The notes under the pieces: generated by a model
Database searches by the model: none
The model's input: only the letters and a program-made list of their open reading frames with translations
What the model was told of the DNA's origin: nothing
Source: an uncultured Sphingomonadaceae bacterium
GTDB taxonomy: Bacteria; Pseudomonadota; Alphaproteobacteria; Sphingomonadales; Sphingomonadaceae
Assembly: GCA_938003725.1 (NCBI GenBank)
Contig: CALKXX010000234.1
Location: 1-29,082, forward strand
Length of the DNA: 29,082 nucleotides
Reading direction: 5' to 3'
Position numbers and translations under genes: made by a program
Shown: positions 1 to 8,017 of the stretch, piece after piece
Layout: each line of letters begins with the position of its first letter
Numbering within the stretch: the stretch's first letter is position 1

Positions 1-26
1 GGTTCAGCCTGGTGACAGGCTGGACC
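1..26. other. GNRA-capped hairpin at left edge
   Basis: Bases 1-11 and 16-26 pair as an 11-bp stem with one G-U pair around a GTGA loop, which is a GNRA-type tetraloop. No T tract follows on the plus strand, so it is not a clear intrinsic terminator in that direction. It may end a gene lying left of the window on either strand, or be a REP-like element. Confidence 0.35.
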
Positions 27-90
27 GACTATCTGTTGTAGTGTAGTTGATTCTGAACCACACAATCTGGGGTATAAAGGGGCTTAGAGT

Positions 91-768
91 ATGACCTTGA
101 ACAAGAAATTTTCCGCTGTGCTGGCATCGACCGCATTGGTCTTTACCGGTTTTTCTCCCGCGCTGGCTGCGCCGGTACAGGCACCGGCTACCGCAACCGG
201 GCCTATTGATGTGAGCAGCCTTGGCTGGAGCGCAGAGGCTGACAAGGCCGAGGGTTGGCGCGGAAACACAGGATATCCCGGCTATCGTGGGTATAGAGGG
301 TATCGCGGTCATAGGCGTCATCGCGGCCGGATTCGTGGTGGCGACGTACTTGCCGGTATTTTGATCCTTGGCGGTATTGCCGCAGTCGCAAGCGCCGCTT
401 CGAACAACAAGCGCAACAATGATCGCTATCGGGATCGGGATTATCGGAATGATGACCGGCGTTATGACAATCGCCGCAACGAAAATCGCCGCGAAGAATA
501 TCGCAATGACCGGCGTTCTGACAATCGAGGCGATCGCGGCACCGGCTCAATGGATCAAGCGATCAATAGCTGTTCCGATGCTGCTGAACGCAAGGCGGGC
601 CGCGATGCACGGGTTTCTGAAATCCGGTCTGTTACAAAGGACGGTTCAGGGTGGCGCGTTGAAGGTAATTTGAGCAATAGCGCGGAGCCGTCATTCCTAT
701 GCGGATCGACGTCGGGCCGTGTTGATTTTGTTCAACTTGGTGCCGGGGACCTCGCGTTCGCCAATTAG
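91..768 (+). CDS. Secreted Arg/Asn/Tyr-rich protein with glycine-zipper-like segment
   Basis: 225 residues. An AAGGGG Shine-Dalgarno at 77-82 supports this ATG. Residues 1-26 form a Sec signal peptide ending FSPALA. It is followed by Gly-Tyr-Arg repeats (about residues 61-80), a short hydrophobic Gly/Ala stretch (about 86-104, a possible glycine zipper or membrane segment), and a long tract of Asp/Arg/Asn/Tyr (about 108-150) built from RNDR/YRND-like repeats. The C-terminal 70 residues look like a small folded domain with two Cys. Similar basic periplasmic proteins occur widely in sphingomonads without assigned function. The product is probably periplasmic or envelope-associated. It converges on the SDR gene with a 1-nt gap, leaving no room for a separate terminator. 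Confidence 0.85.
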   Translation: MTLNKKFSAVLASTALVFTGFSPALAAPVQAPATATGPIDVSSLGWSAEADKAEGWRGNTGYPGYRGYRGYRGHRRHRGRIRGGDVLAGILILGGIAAVASAASNNKRNNDRYRDRDYRNDDRRYDNRRNENRREEYRNDRRSDNRGDRGTGSMDQAINSCSDAAERKAGRDARVSEIRSVTKDGSGWRVEGNLSNSAEPSFLCGSTSGRVDFVQLGAGDLAFAN

Positions 769-769
769 T

Positions 770-1564
770 TTAAACAGCGGTTCGGCCAAATTCCTGACGG
801 GTGACCGGGTGCGATGCGCTTAGTCCCCCGTCTACCGCTATCGCTTGTCCATTGACATAGGACGAGCGGTCGGACGCCAAGAACAATGCGACTTCCGCCA
901 TCTCAATCGGTGCAGCGCCGCGCCGCAAAGGATTCAGATAGCCCAAGCGGTCTTCTTTCCCTTTTTCACGCGCTTTGTCATAGATGAATTGTGTCATGCC
1001 GGTCTCGGTAATGCCGGGGCAGATTGCGTTGCATCGTACGTTGGCGGTCGCAAACTGCTGGGCAGCGACTTTGACCAGGTTTATCACCCCGGCCTTTGAC
1101 GCGGAATAGGCTGGTCCGCCCGCGCCGGATCTGATCCCGGCAACACTGGCGGTGCAGATGATCGACCCACCATGATCGCTATCGGCTATGACTTTGCCAG
1201 CATATTTGGTCGCCAGAAACGGACCGATCAGATTGACGCGCAAAACCTCTTGCCATTCGGCCATATCACAGTCGAAAATCCCGTCAAACCCGCCCCCAAT
1301 GCCGGCATTGGCAAAGAAAATATGCAGATCGCCGAATTTCTGTTCGGCGGCCTCGACCAGCATTTCGACGTCGCCTTCCGATCCTGCATCGGCCTTTATC
1401 GCAATGATATTGCCTTCCGAACCTTTTGCGGTTTCTTCGACATCGTCGGTAACATCGCTTGCGATTACCTTGGCGCCATGTTCTGCGAATAGCAGTGCGG
1501 ATGCACGTCCGATCCCACTTCCTGCGCCAGTGATAATTGCAACTTTGTCTTTTAGATCCGACAT
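770..1564 (-). CDS. SDR family NAD(P)-dependent oxidoreductase
   Basis: 264 residues, classical short-chain dehydrogenase. TGAGSGIG cofactor motif at residues 12-19, NAG at about 86-88, and catalytic Ser140, Tyr153 and Lys157 in the YSASK motif. Asp37 after the second beta strand suggests NAD(H) preference. A Shine-Dalgarno (AGGAG) lies just upstream of the ATG. It is the last gene of the leftward operon, 15 nt behind the phosphotransferase gene. With the upstream kinase and acyl-CoA dehydrogenase it probably oxidises a hydroxyacyl intermediate to the ketone, for example as a 3-hydroxyacyl-CoA dehydrogenase. The substrate cannot be read from the sequence. Confidence 0.92.
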   Translation of the reverse strand: MSDLKDKVAIITGAGSGIGRASALLFAEHGAKVIASDVTDDVEETAKGSEGNIIAIKADAGSEGDVEMLVEAAEQKFGDLHIFFANAGIGGGFDGIFDCDMAEWQEVLRVNLIGPFLATKYAGKVIADSDHGGSIICTASVAGIRSGAGGPAYSASKAGVINLVKVAAQQFATANVRCNAICPGITETGMTQFIYDKAREKGKEDRLGYLNPLRRGAAPIEMAEVALFLASDRSSYVNGQAIAVDGGLSASHPVTRQEFGRTAV

Positions 1565-1579
1565 AAAATGCTCCTGAAA

Positions 1580-2641
1580 CTATGCGCCTGCGCGCTTTGC
1601 GGCTTCCCATCCTGCTTGTGCCAGTGGGGTCACGCGATCTGACATTTCTGCTGCCGCTGCACTATTGGCGGTGCCGTCAACGACGCGCTTTTGAATGCCC
1701 TGTAGAATTGCGGCAATCCGGAACAGATTATACGCCAGATACCAATCCATCGGCGGCAATTCATCGATACCGGATTTTTCGCAATAGCGCGCAATCGCCT
1801 CCTCACGAGTGGGGATTCCCAAAGCGGCGAGGTCAATGCCTTTTAACCCGCTGCGCCCTTCCGGTTCCATTTCATAGGCCATCAGCCAGTACGCAAAATC
1901 AGCGATAGGGTCGCCCAGCGTAGACAATTCCCAGTCCAGCACAGCAATGACTTCAGGCTTGTCGTGGGCAAAGACCATATTGTCGAGGCGATAGTCGCCG
2001 TGCACAATACCAAAAGCTTTTTGTTCCGGAATGGTCTTGTTCAACCATTCGATCAATTGATCCATTTCCGGAATAGTCTGAAGTTCGGAAAGCTTATATT
2101 GCTGTGACCAGCGCGAAATTTGACGCTCACAATAATTCCCCTGCTTCCCGTGCCTTTCCAGACCAAGTTCATTGGGATCATAGCTGTGCAAAAGTGCCAA
2201 TGTGTCAATCATCTGGTGATAGATCGCGCGGCGTTCCTCCGGACTACTATCCGGCAGGGTGCCATCCCACAATGTCCGGCCATCGGCCATGCCCATGATA
2301 TAGAACATGGTACCGATCACATCATCGTCGTCACATAGGCCATAGGGTTTGGCGACCGGGAAGCCTACAGGATGAAGCCCCGCGATAACCCGGAATTCAC
2401 GATCAACTGCATGAGCGGATGGCAGCAGCTTTCCGAACGGTTTTTTGCGTAGCACATAGTCCGTGCCCGGCGTTTCGATTTTATAGGTTGGGTTGGATTG
2501 ACCGCCCTTGAATTTGCTTAGCGTGATCGGACCTTCAAAGCCGTCCACGTTTTTGTCCATCCATTGCGTCAAGCTGGCTTCGTCCAACTGGTCTTTCTCA
2601 GGCACGGCCATAGTGCCAACCATATCTTCTTGCGGGTTCAT
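1580..2641 (-). CDS. ACAD10/11-type phosphotransferase (APH-fold kinase)
   Basis: 353 residues with the aminoglycoside-phosphotransferase/choline-kinase fold. Visible landmarks are a glycine-rich strand (FKGGQSNPTY, about 44-53), a Lys in VLRKK (66-67) for ATP, the catalytic loop HGDYRLDN (214-221) with Asp216, and the metal-binding DWE (236-238) in VLDWELSTLGDP. These closely follow the N-terminal kinase domain of human ACAD11. LvaA of the Pseudomonas levulinate pathway is of the same general kind and phosphorylates 4-hydroxyacyl-CoA. The ACAD11-like dehydrogenase is two genes upstream in the same operon, so the pair resembles a split ACAD11. The inferred role is phosphorylation of a 4-hydroxyacyl-CoA in the cytosol. 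The start is supported by an AGGAAA site. Antibiotic phosphorylation is unlikely in this context. Confidence 0.88.
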   Translation of the reverse strand: MNPQEDMVGTMAVPEKDQLDEASLTQWMDKNVDGFEGPITLSKFKGGQSNPTYKIETPGTDYVLRKKPFGKLLPSAHAVDREFRVIAGLHPVGFPVAKPYGLCDDDDVIGTMFYIMGMADGRTLWDGTLPDSSPEERRAIYHQMIDTLALLHSYDPNELGLERHGKQGNYCERQISRWSQQYKLSELQTIPEMDQLIEWLNKTIPEQKAFGIVHGDYRLDNMVFAHDKPEVIAVLDWELSTLGDPIADFAYWLMAYEMEPEGRSGLKGIDLAALGIPTREEAIARYCEKSGIDELPPMDWYLAYNLFRIAAILQGIQKRVVDGTANSAAAAEMSDRVTPLAQAGWEAAKRAGA

Positions 2642-2659
2642 GGAATTTCCTATTCCTAT

Positions 2660-3745
2660 CTAGTTAAATGTAATGACGGACCGCGCTGCGTCGCCCTTTT
2701 TCATCTTCTCAAAGCCGTCGTTAATCTGCTCAAGCGGAATGGTCTCCGCCACAATCGTGTCGAGATCGAGCAAGCCGCGCAAATAGAAATCGACGAGACG
2801 GGGAATATCAACCGGGAAACGGTTGTCACCCATAATAGCACCTTGTAGTTTTTTTCCGGACAGCAGATCAATTGCGCTTAGTCCGACCTTATGATCAAGT
2901 GGCATCATACCCAATATTGTTGCTGTGCCTCCGCGGCGCAGCGATCCAACCGCCAAGTCGCCTGAAGATGGTCGCCCGACAGCTTCAATAGCATGATCAA
3001 CGCCGCCATCCGTCAGATCAACAATCTGTGCTGCGGCGTCATTGGCCATGGCATCAACCACATCTGTCGCACCAAGTTTTTTGGCCAATTCGCGTTTTTC
3101 CGGAATGGGGTCAGCGGCAATGATCCGGCCGGCTCCTGCAATTTTGGCGGCATTAATTGTTGCAAGCCCAACGCCGCCGCATCCTACCACCGCGACGGTT
3201 TCCCCCGGTGTCACATTACAGGCATTGAATATGGTGCCCGCGCCCGTGGTTACAGCACAGCCAATAACTGCGGCGCGATCAAGCGGCATGTCAGGGTCAA
3301 TCCGCACGCAGGCATTTTCGTGGATCAGCATTTGTTCGGCAAAGGCGGACAGGTTTAACATTTGACCAACGGCGGTGCCATCACCGCGGGACAGGCGCGG
3401 TTCGTCGTCTTCTGCGCGGCGAGTATCGGCGCCAAGGCAAAGTGACATCCGTCCGGAAACGCAAAACTCACAATGTCCGCAAAAGGCGGAAAGACAGGAT
3501 ATAACTGCATCGCCGACCGCAACCGTGCGGACCTCGCTGCCAATCGCCTCTACGATACCGGCCGCTTCATGGCCGGGTATTGCCGGCAACGGGTGGGGAT
3601 AGACACCATCGATAAAATGCAAATCCGAATGGCACAGCCCGCACGCTGCTGTCCGGATCAGCACTTCATGTGGTCCCGGATTGGAGATTGTTATGTCTTC
3701 AATTTCAAGCGGCTTTCCCGCTTCAACCAGAACTGCCGCTTTCAT
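2660..3745 (-). CDS. Zn-dependent alcohol dehydrogenase (MDR superfamily)
   Basis: 361 residues. Catalytic zinc ligands appear as Cys38 (GLCHSD) and His59-Glu60 (GHEAAG). The structural zinc site is Cys89, Cys92, Cys95 and Cys103. The Rossmann motif GCGGVG is at 188-193, and Asp211 in the AADP strand suggests NAD. The layout matches class III-like or aryl/alkyl alcohol dehydrogenases of normal length. A GAGGAG site precedes the ATG. Gaps of 18 nt to the kinase gene and 13 nt to the dehydrogenase gene place it firmly in the operon. It probably interconverts an alcohol and an aldehyde that feed acyl-CoA formation. The substrate is not known. Confidence 0.92.
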   Translation of the reverse strand: MKAAVLVEAGKPLEIEDITISNPGPHEVLIRTAACGLCHSDLHFIDGVYPHPLPAIPGHEAAGIVEAIGSEVRTVAVGDAVISCLSAFCGHCEFCVSGRMSLCLGADTRRAEDDEPRLSRGDGTAVGQMLNLSAFAEQMLIHENACVRIDPDMPLDRAAVIGCAVTTGAGTIFNACNVTPGETVAVVGCGGVGLATINAAKIAGAGRIIAADPIPEKRELAKKLGATDVVDAMANDAAAQIVDLTDGGVDHAIEAVGRPSSGDLAVGSLRRGGTATILGMMPLDHKVGLSAIDLLSGKKLQGAIMGDNRFPVDIPRLVDFYLRGLLDLDTIVAETIPLEQINDGFEKMKKGDAARSVITFN

Positions 3746-3758
3746 TGATCATTCTCCT

Positions 3759-5060
3759 CTATCGCGTGACCGCTAAATCGCCTGATGAAATCTCATCCTT
3801 CATTTTGCTGCCCTCTGCACTTTCGGCATATTTGCCATATTCGATTCTGGCAATGGTACGACTGTGAACCTCATCTGGACCATCGGCAAGACGCAAGGTC
3901 CGCTGATGCGCGTAAGCCTGAGCCAAACCAAAGTCAGTGGTTACACCTCCACCGCCATGTGCCTGAATGGCATCATCGATAATCTTGAGTGCCATATTGG
4001 GGGCCTGTACTTTGATCATCGCAATCTCGGCCTTTGCATATTTGTTGCCGATCTTGTCCATCATGTCAGCCGCTTTCAAACAAAGCAGACGGCTCATATC
4101 AATGTCGATACGTGCGCGCGCTACCCGTTCGTCCCAGACGCTATGTTCCGAGATACGTTTTCCGAAAGCCACCCGTGATTGCAGGCGTTTGACCATTTTC
4201 TCCAAGGCTTCTTCGGCAACACCGATTGTGCGCATGCAATGGTGGATCCTTCCGGGGCCAAGACGCCCTTGCGCGATTTCAAATCCGCGTCCTTCGCCAA
4301 GCAGGATATTTTCAGCAGGAACCCGAACGTCTTTCAGCTCCACTTCCATATGGCCGTGCGGCGCGTCGTCATAACCAAAGACCGGCAGGTGGCGAATGAT
4401 ATTCACGCCTTCTGCATCGGTTGGCATCAGGATTTGGGATTGCTGAGTATAGCGGCTCCCGTCAAAGCGTGTCTTGCCCATAACAATCGCGATTTTACAG
4501 CGTGGGTCACCAAGACCGGATGACCACCATTTGCGGCCGTTGATGACATATTCGTTGCCATCGCGCTCAATTTTCGTTTCGATATTGGTTGCATCGGAGG
4601 AAGCCACACGCGGCTCTGTCATTAGAAAGGCGGAACGAATCTCACCGTTCATCAAGGGACGGAGATATTGTTCCTTTTGTTCCAATGTGCCGTAACGATG
4701 GAAAACCTCCATATTGCCCGTATCTGGTGCGGAGCAGTTAAACACTTCGGAAGAAAAACCAACGCGGCCCATTTCTTCGGCGCAAAGGGCATATTCCATA
4801 TTGGTGAGACCCGGTCCCTCAAATTCAAACATATCATCAATATGTGTCAGATTTGGATTTGCCGGCGGCATGAACAGGTTCCAGATACCCGCTTCCTTGG
4901 CTTTCTTTTTCTCTTCCTCAACCGTCTGAATAACTTTCCAACGATCTCCTGTCGCATCTTCTTTCGCATAATCCGCGACACGCGGGCGCACATGATTCTC
5001 GATATGCTCGCGTACCCGATTTCGCCAATATTCCTGCTTTTCGGTAAGATCGAAGTCCAT
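3759..5060 (-). CDS. Acyl-CoA dehydrogenase, ACAD10/11-like
   Basis: 433 residues from the ATG at 5060, which has an AGGA site 7 nt upstream (an in-frame TTG two codons earlier is less likely). The protein tracks the dehydrogenase domain of human ACAD11 through most of its length: FLMTEPRVASSDATNI (about 145-160), INGRKWWSSG (173-182), GEGRGFEIAQGRLGPGR (255-271) and RLADGPDEVH (390-399). Ordinary fatty-acid dehydrogenases share less of these. In the family, FAD-dependent chemistry on 4-phosphoacyl-CoA gives phosphate loss and an enoyl-CoA. It lies downstream of the MFS gene with a 97-nt gap and just before the alcohol dehydrogenase gene. Flavin binding and cytosolic location are inferred from the family. 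Confidence 0.93.
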   Translation of the reverse strand: MDFDLTEKQEYWRNRVREHIENHVRPRVADYAKEDATGDRWKVIQTVEEEKKKAKEAGIWNLFMPPANPNLTHIDDMFEFEGPGLTNMEYALCAEEMGRVGFSSEVFNCSAPDTGNMEVFHRYGTLEQKEQYLRPLMNGEIRSAFLMTEPRVASSDATNIETKIERDGNEYVINGRKWWSSGLGDPRCKIAIVMGKTRFDGSRYTQQSQILMPTDAEGVNIIRHLPVFGYDDAPHGHMEVELKDVRVPAENILLGEGRGFEIAQGRLGPGRIHHCMRTIGVAEEALEKMVKRLQSRVAFGKRISEHSVWDERVARARIDIDMSRLLCLKAADMMDKIGNKYAKAEIAMIKVQAPNMALKIIDDAIQAHGGGGVTTDFGLAQAYAHQRTLRLADGPDEVHSRTIARIEYGKYAESAEGSKMKDEISSGDLAVTR

Positions 5061-5157
5061 GCCCAAGTCCTTTTCTGTTCATTCTCGTTTTTAACTGTGC
5101 GATTAACTTAACAGGCGTGTTGGTGGTTTTCCACCCTCAACTATTGCTACAACCGAT

Positions 5158-6579
5158 TCAATTTTCTCTGGCGGCTTTGGCTGCGGTACGAATCTCGTGA
5201 TCGTCTTCGCTCAGCGGAAATTTGGTATAGGCCCAGGCACCAATCAGCGCGAGTATCGTGGCCGTGAAGACATAGATCAACGCGAGATTGTCGACGATAG
5301 AACCATCTACTGTTCCCGGTTCGGCCTGTTTTGGCATGCCAATATAAGCGATAATCTGACTGGCCATTAGGATACCGATTCCGTTGACTACTTTTTGCAT
5401 AAAAAACATACCGGAGGAGAAAAGTCCCTCCGTTCGCTTGCCGGTGTCATGCTCATGCTGATCCGTGACATCGGCGATCATCGACATGGTCAGGATCATG
5501 GCAGAAATACTGGCCGCGGTAGCCAATAATAGAAGCAGGAAGAGAACGGGGATCATTGTTGCTTCGCCGGGCATCGGGAATGCATCCAGCATGCGCAGCC
5601 AATAGGGCAGAGTCCCGATTGCCAGCGCGACAATCGTCAGGATAGAGGCTGAACGCGCTTTCCCTAGACGTGCGGAAATAGGCGTTACCGCAACGAACGC
5701 CAATGTTGCTGCACCAAATAACATGATGGAATAGGCCGTAAAGTCCGGCTGACGAAATTCCCAGACATGGGTAAACAAGTATGGCGAAAGTGCGAATACC
5801 AACCATTGATTGGTGAAAGCGAAAATACCGGCCATCATCAACAGCATAAAGGGTTTGTAGCGGAATGTTGCAAATATCTGCCCCATTGTTTCCGCCGCTT
5901 CGGGAAAAGATTTGGCTTTTTGATAAGCGGCAACGACACGTTTATGTGTGCCCAGCGCTGACCCCAATACGGCGAGGAACATGATGACAGCGCCAAACAA
6001 CGCGTAGCTCTCATAACCATCCCGATTTAGCAGGCCGATCGGATATTCTTCCGAAGGAACGAAGAAAACCGCATAGGCGAAGAACATCACGAACAGTCCG
6101 CCGGCCCAACCGAAAAGATAACGAAAACGCATGATAGCGGTGCGATCATGATAGTCTGTGCTAAGTTCCGGTAGCAGCGCCAGCGCAGGCACTTCATAGG
6201 CCGAGAATGACATGCGAACGAGCAAAGCCGTAGCGAATAAATAAAGGAATAAACCGGTTTGCCCAAGTTCCGGCGGATGCCATAAAATGATCCATGTGAT
6301 AATGATCGGCAGGCTGGCACCATATAGCCAGGGGTGACGTCTGCCAATTTTCGTGCGGGTGCGATCGCTCATCTGGCCAACGGCCGGATCAATGAAGGCA
6401 TCAGCGATCAGTGCTAAGGCAATGGCAAGGCCCACAAATCCCGCGTCAAGCCCAACAACCTGTTCGTAGTAGAATAATAGAAAAGTCGCGAAGCCGTTAT
6501 CTTTGATGCCATAGCCGATAGAGCCGGTGCCATATAAAAGCTTCGACCTTAGCGGCAGTTTCTCTGTAACGGCATTCAA
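5158..6579 (-). CDS. MFS transporter, GPH (glycoside-pentoside-hexuronide) type
   Basis: 473 residues from a TTG at 6579, chosen because AGGAG sits 7 nt upstream. An in-frame TTG at 6618 lacks such a site. About 12 hydrophobic segments are visible. The N-terminal region has the GPH-style sequences YGTGSIGYG and DAFIDPAVGQMSDRTRTKIGRRHPW (the loop between helices 2 and 3, about residues 58-82), which mark this cation symporter family. It is the first gene of the leftward operon, so it probably imports the substrate of the pathway or a related conjugate. GPH members usually carry sugars, but many sphingomonad members have no known substrate. Confidence 0.85.
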   Translation of the reverse strand: MNAVTEKLPLRSKLLYGTGSIGYGIKDNGFATFLLFYYEQVVGLDAGFVGLAIALALIADAFIDPAVGQMSDRTRTKIGRRHPWLYGASLPIIITWIILWHPPELGQTGLFLYLFATALLVRMSFSAYEVPALALLPELSTDYHDRTAIMRFRYLFGWAGGLFVMFFAYAVFFVPSEEYPIGLLNRDGYESYALFGAVIMFLAVLGSALGTHKRVVAAYQKAKSFPEAAETMGQIFATFRYKPFMLLMMAGIFAFTNQWLVFALSPYLFTHVWEFRQPDFTAYSIMLFGAATLAFVAVTPISARLGKARSASILTIVALAIGTLPYWLRMLDAFPMPGEATMIPVLFLLLLLATAASISAMILTMSMIADVTDQHEHDTGKRTEGLFSSGMFFMQKVVNGIGILMASQIIAYIGMPKQAEPGTVDGSIVDNLALIYVFTATILALIGAWAYTKFPLSEDDHEIRTAAKAAREN

Positions 6580-6781
6580 GCGACTTCTCCTATAGCCTTT
6601 GGCATCGATCTCGCGCAATTATGCGTCAATCACCGGTTTGCCCTGAATAGCTGACATTACGGAATTTTCTCCGCAATTTCATGCTCGCAATTTATTCCTC
6701 ATTTGGTCAAGGGAATCGTTGAATCCTTGAACCATAATATGATAGTCGAACTTTAATTGAGCAATTAAAAGGAAATTCGTC
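6580..6781. promoter_or_regulatory. Divergent control region between the two acyl-CoA operons
   Basis: About 200 bp separates the two operons, and no regulator gene is next to it. A perfect dyad of 7-bp arms around GAGC spans 6752-6769 (TTTAATTGAGCAATTAAA) and abuts the Shine-Dalgarno (AAGGA, 6769-6773) of the rightward operon. The 8-mer CGCAATTT is repeated directly at 6672-6679 and 6686-6693, centres 14 bp apart. The dyad could be an operator or an RNA hairpin at the ribosome site. No convincing -35/-10 pair could be fixed on either strand. Confidence 0.5.
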
Positions 6782-7975
6782 ATGTCCGATCTCGATACCT
6801 TTCGCGCAGAGACTGCTGCGTGGCTGGAAGCCAACTGTCCCGTGGAAATGCGGGAACCGGTTGTGGATGAAAGTGATGCCTGTTGGGGTGGCCGCAATCC
6901 GGTTTACAAACCCGGCCAAAAGGAATGGATGGACATCATGGCCGCAAAAGGCTGGACCGTTCCCGATTGGCCAAAGGAATATGGCGGCGGCGGACTGTCC
7001 CGTGCGGAGGCAAAGATTCTCGGTCAGGAAATGGCGCGACTAAAATGCCGCTCTCCGCTTTCTAGTTTCGGTATCTGGATGCTTGGCCCTGCGTTGCTGC
7101 ACTTTGGAACGGAAGAGCAAAAAAAGCACTTCCTTCCGCAAATTGCACGCGGTGAGATACGTTGGTGTCAGGGATATTCGGAACCTGGGTCGGGGTCTGA
7201 TCTGGCGTCCCTACAAACAAGTGCGGTGGATGAAGATGATCATTTTGTCATTAGTGGTCAGAAAATCTGGACGAGTTATGCGGATAAGGCGGATTGGATT
7301 TTCTGCCTGACCAGAACCGATAAGAGCGAAAAGCATAAAGGCATTTCGTTCATGCTATTCGATATGGCGAGCGATGGCGTGTCGACCAAACCAATCAAAC
7401 TGATTTCAGGTGCATCGCCATTTTGCGAGACATTTTTTGACGATGTGAAAGTGCCAAAATCCTATGGAGAGGGTATTTCTTCGGTCGTGTTCGAGGTCAA
7501 CCGTGGTTGGGACGTCGCAAAATATTTGCTGGGTCATGAGCGCAGCATGATCTCTGGCCAAGGCGGATCGAGTGGCGGTTCACTTGGCGCCAAATTTGCT
7601 GATCAGATTGGTCGCGATTCCATGGGGCGTCTGGATGATCCAATGTTGCGCGCCGATCTGGCGGAGATGGATATCGAATTGCTGGCATTCCGGGCGATGG
7701 CAGAGCGTTTTGGCGATACTTTCAAAGCTGGCCTTTGTCATCCGGCGCAGCCCAATATGATGAAATATGCCGGAACGGAGCTGAACAAGAGCCGTTATGA
7801 GCTGATCATGGCTGCCGGTGGCAGCGAAGTTCTTGAGTGGGAAAGTGACGCAAGCAATGGCGGACTGACGGCGCGTGACTGGCTGCGAACAAAAGCAAAT
7901 AGCATTGAAGGCGGAACCAGTGAGGTCATGCTCAACGTGATATCAAAACAGATTTTGCAGTTGCCTGGCGCTTAA
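6782..7975 (+). CDS. Acyl-CoA dehydrogenase (PimC-like large subunit of a pair)
   Basis: 397 residues. Family landmarks include the substrate/FAD region QGYSEPGSGSDLASL (about 136-150), GQKIWTSYAD (160-169) and the C-terminal segment IEGGTSEVMLNVISKQIL (about 375-392). The acidic residue before GGT in that segment is a candidate catalytic base. Size and pairing with the next gene match two-subunit dehydrogenases such as pimeloyl-CoA dehydrogenase PimC/PimD and the alpha2beta2 steroid side-chain enzymes. It starts the rightward operon, with AAGGA 8 nt before the ATG. The acyl substrate is unknown; dicarboxyl-CoA or branched/cyclic side chains are possible. Confidence 0.9.
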   Translation: MSDLDTFRAETAAWLEANCPVEMREPVVDESDACWGGRNPVYKPGQKEWMDIMAAKGWTVPDWPKEYGGGGLSRAEAKILGQEMARLKCRSPLSSFGIWMLGPALLHFGTEEQKKHFLPQIARGEIRWCQGYSEPGSGSDLASLQTSAVDEDDHFVISGQKIWTSYADKADWIFCLTRTDKSEKHKGISFMLFDMASDGVSTKPIKLISGASPFCETFFDDVKVPKSYGEGISSVVFEVNRGWDVAKYLLGHERSMISGQGGSSGGSLGAKFADQIGRDSMGRLDDPMLRADLAEMDIELLAFRAMAERFGDTFKAGLCHPAQPNMMKYAGTELNKSRYELIMAAGGSEVLEWESDASNGGLTARDWLRTKANSIEGGTSEVMLNVISKQILQLPGA

Positions 7976-8017
7976 CCCGCAAAGCGGACCAACATATATT
8001 GAAAAGGACGAAAAGCG

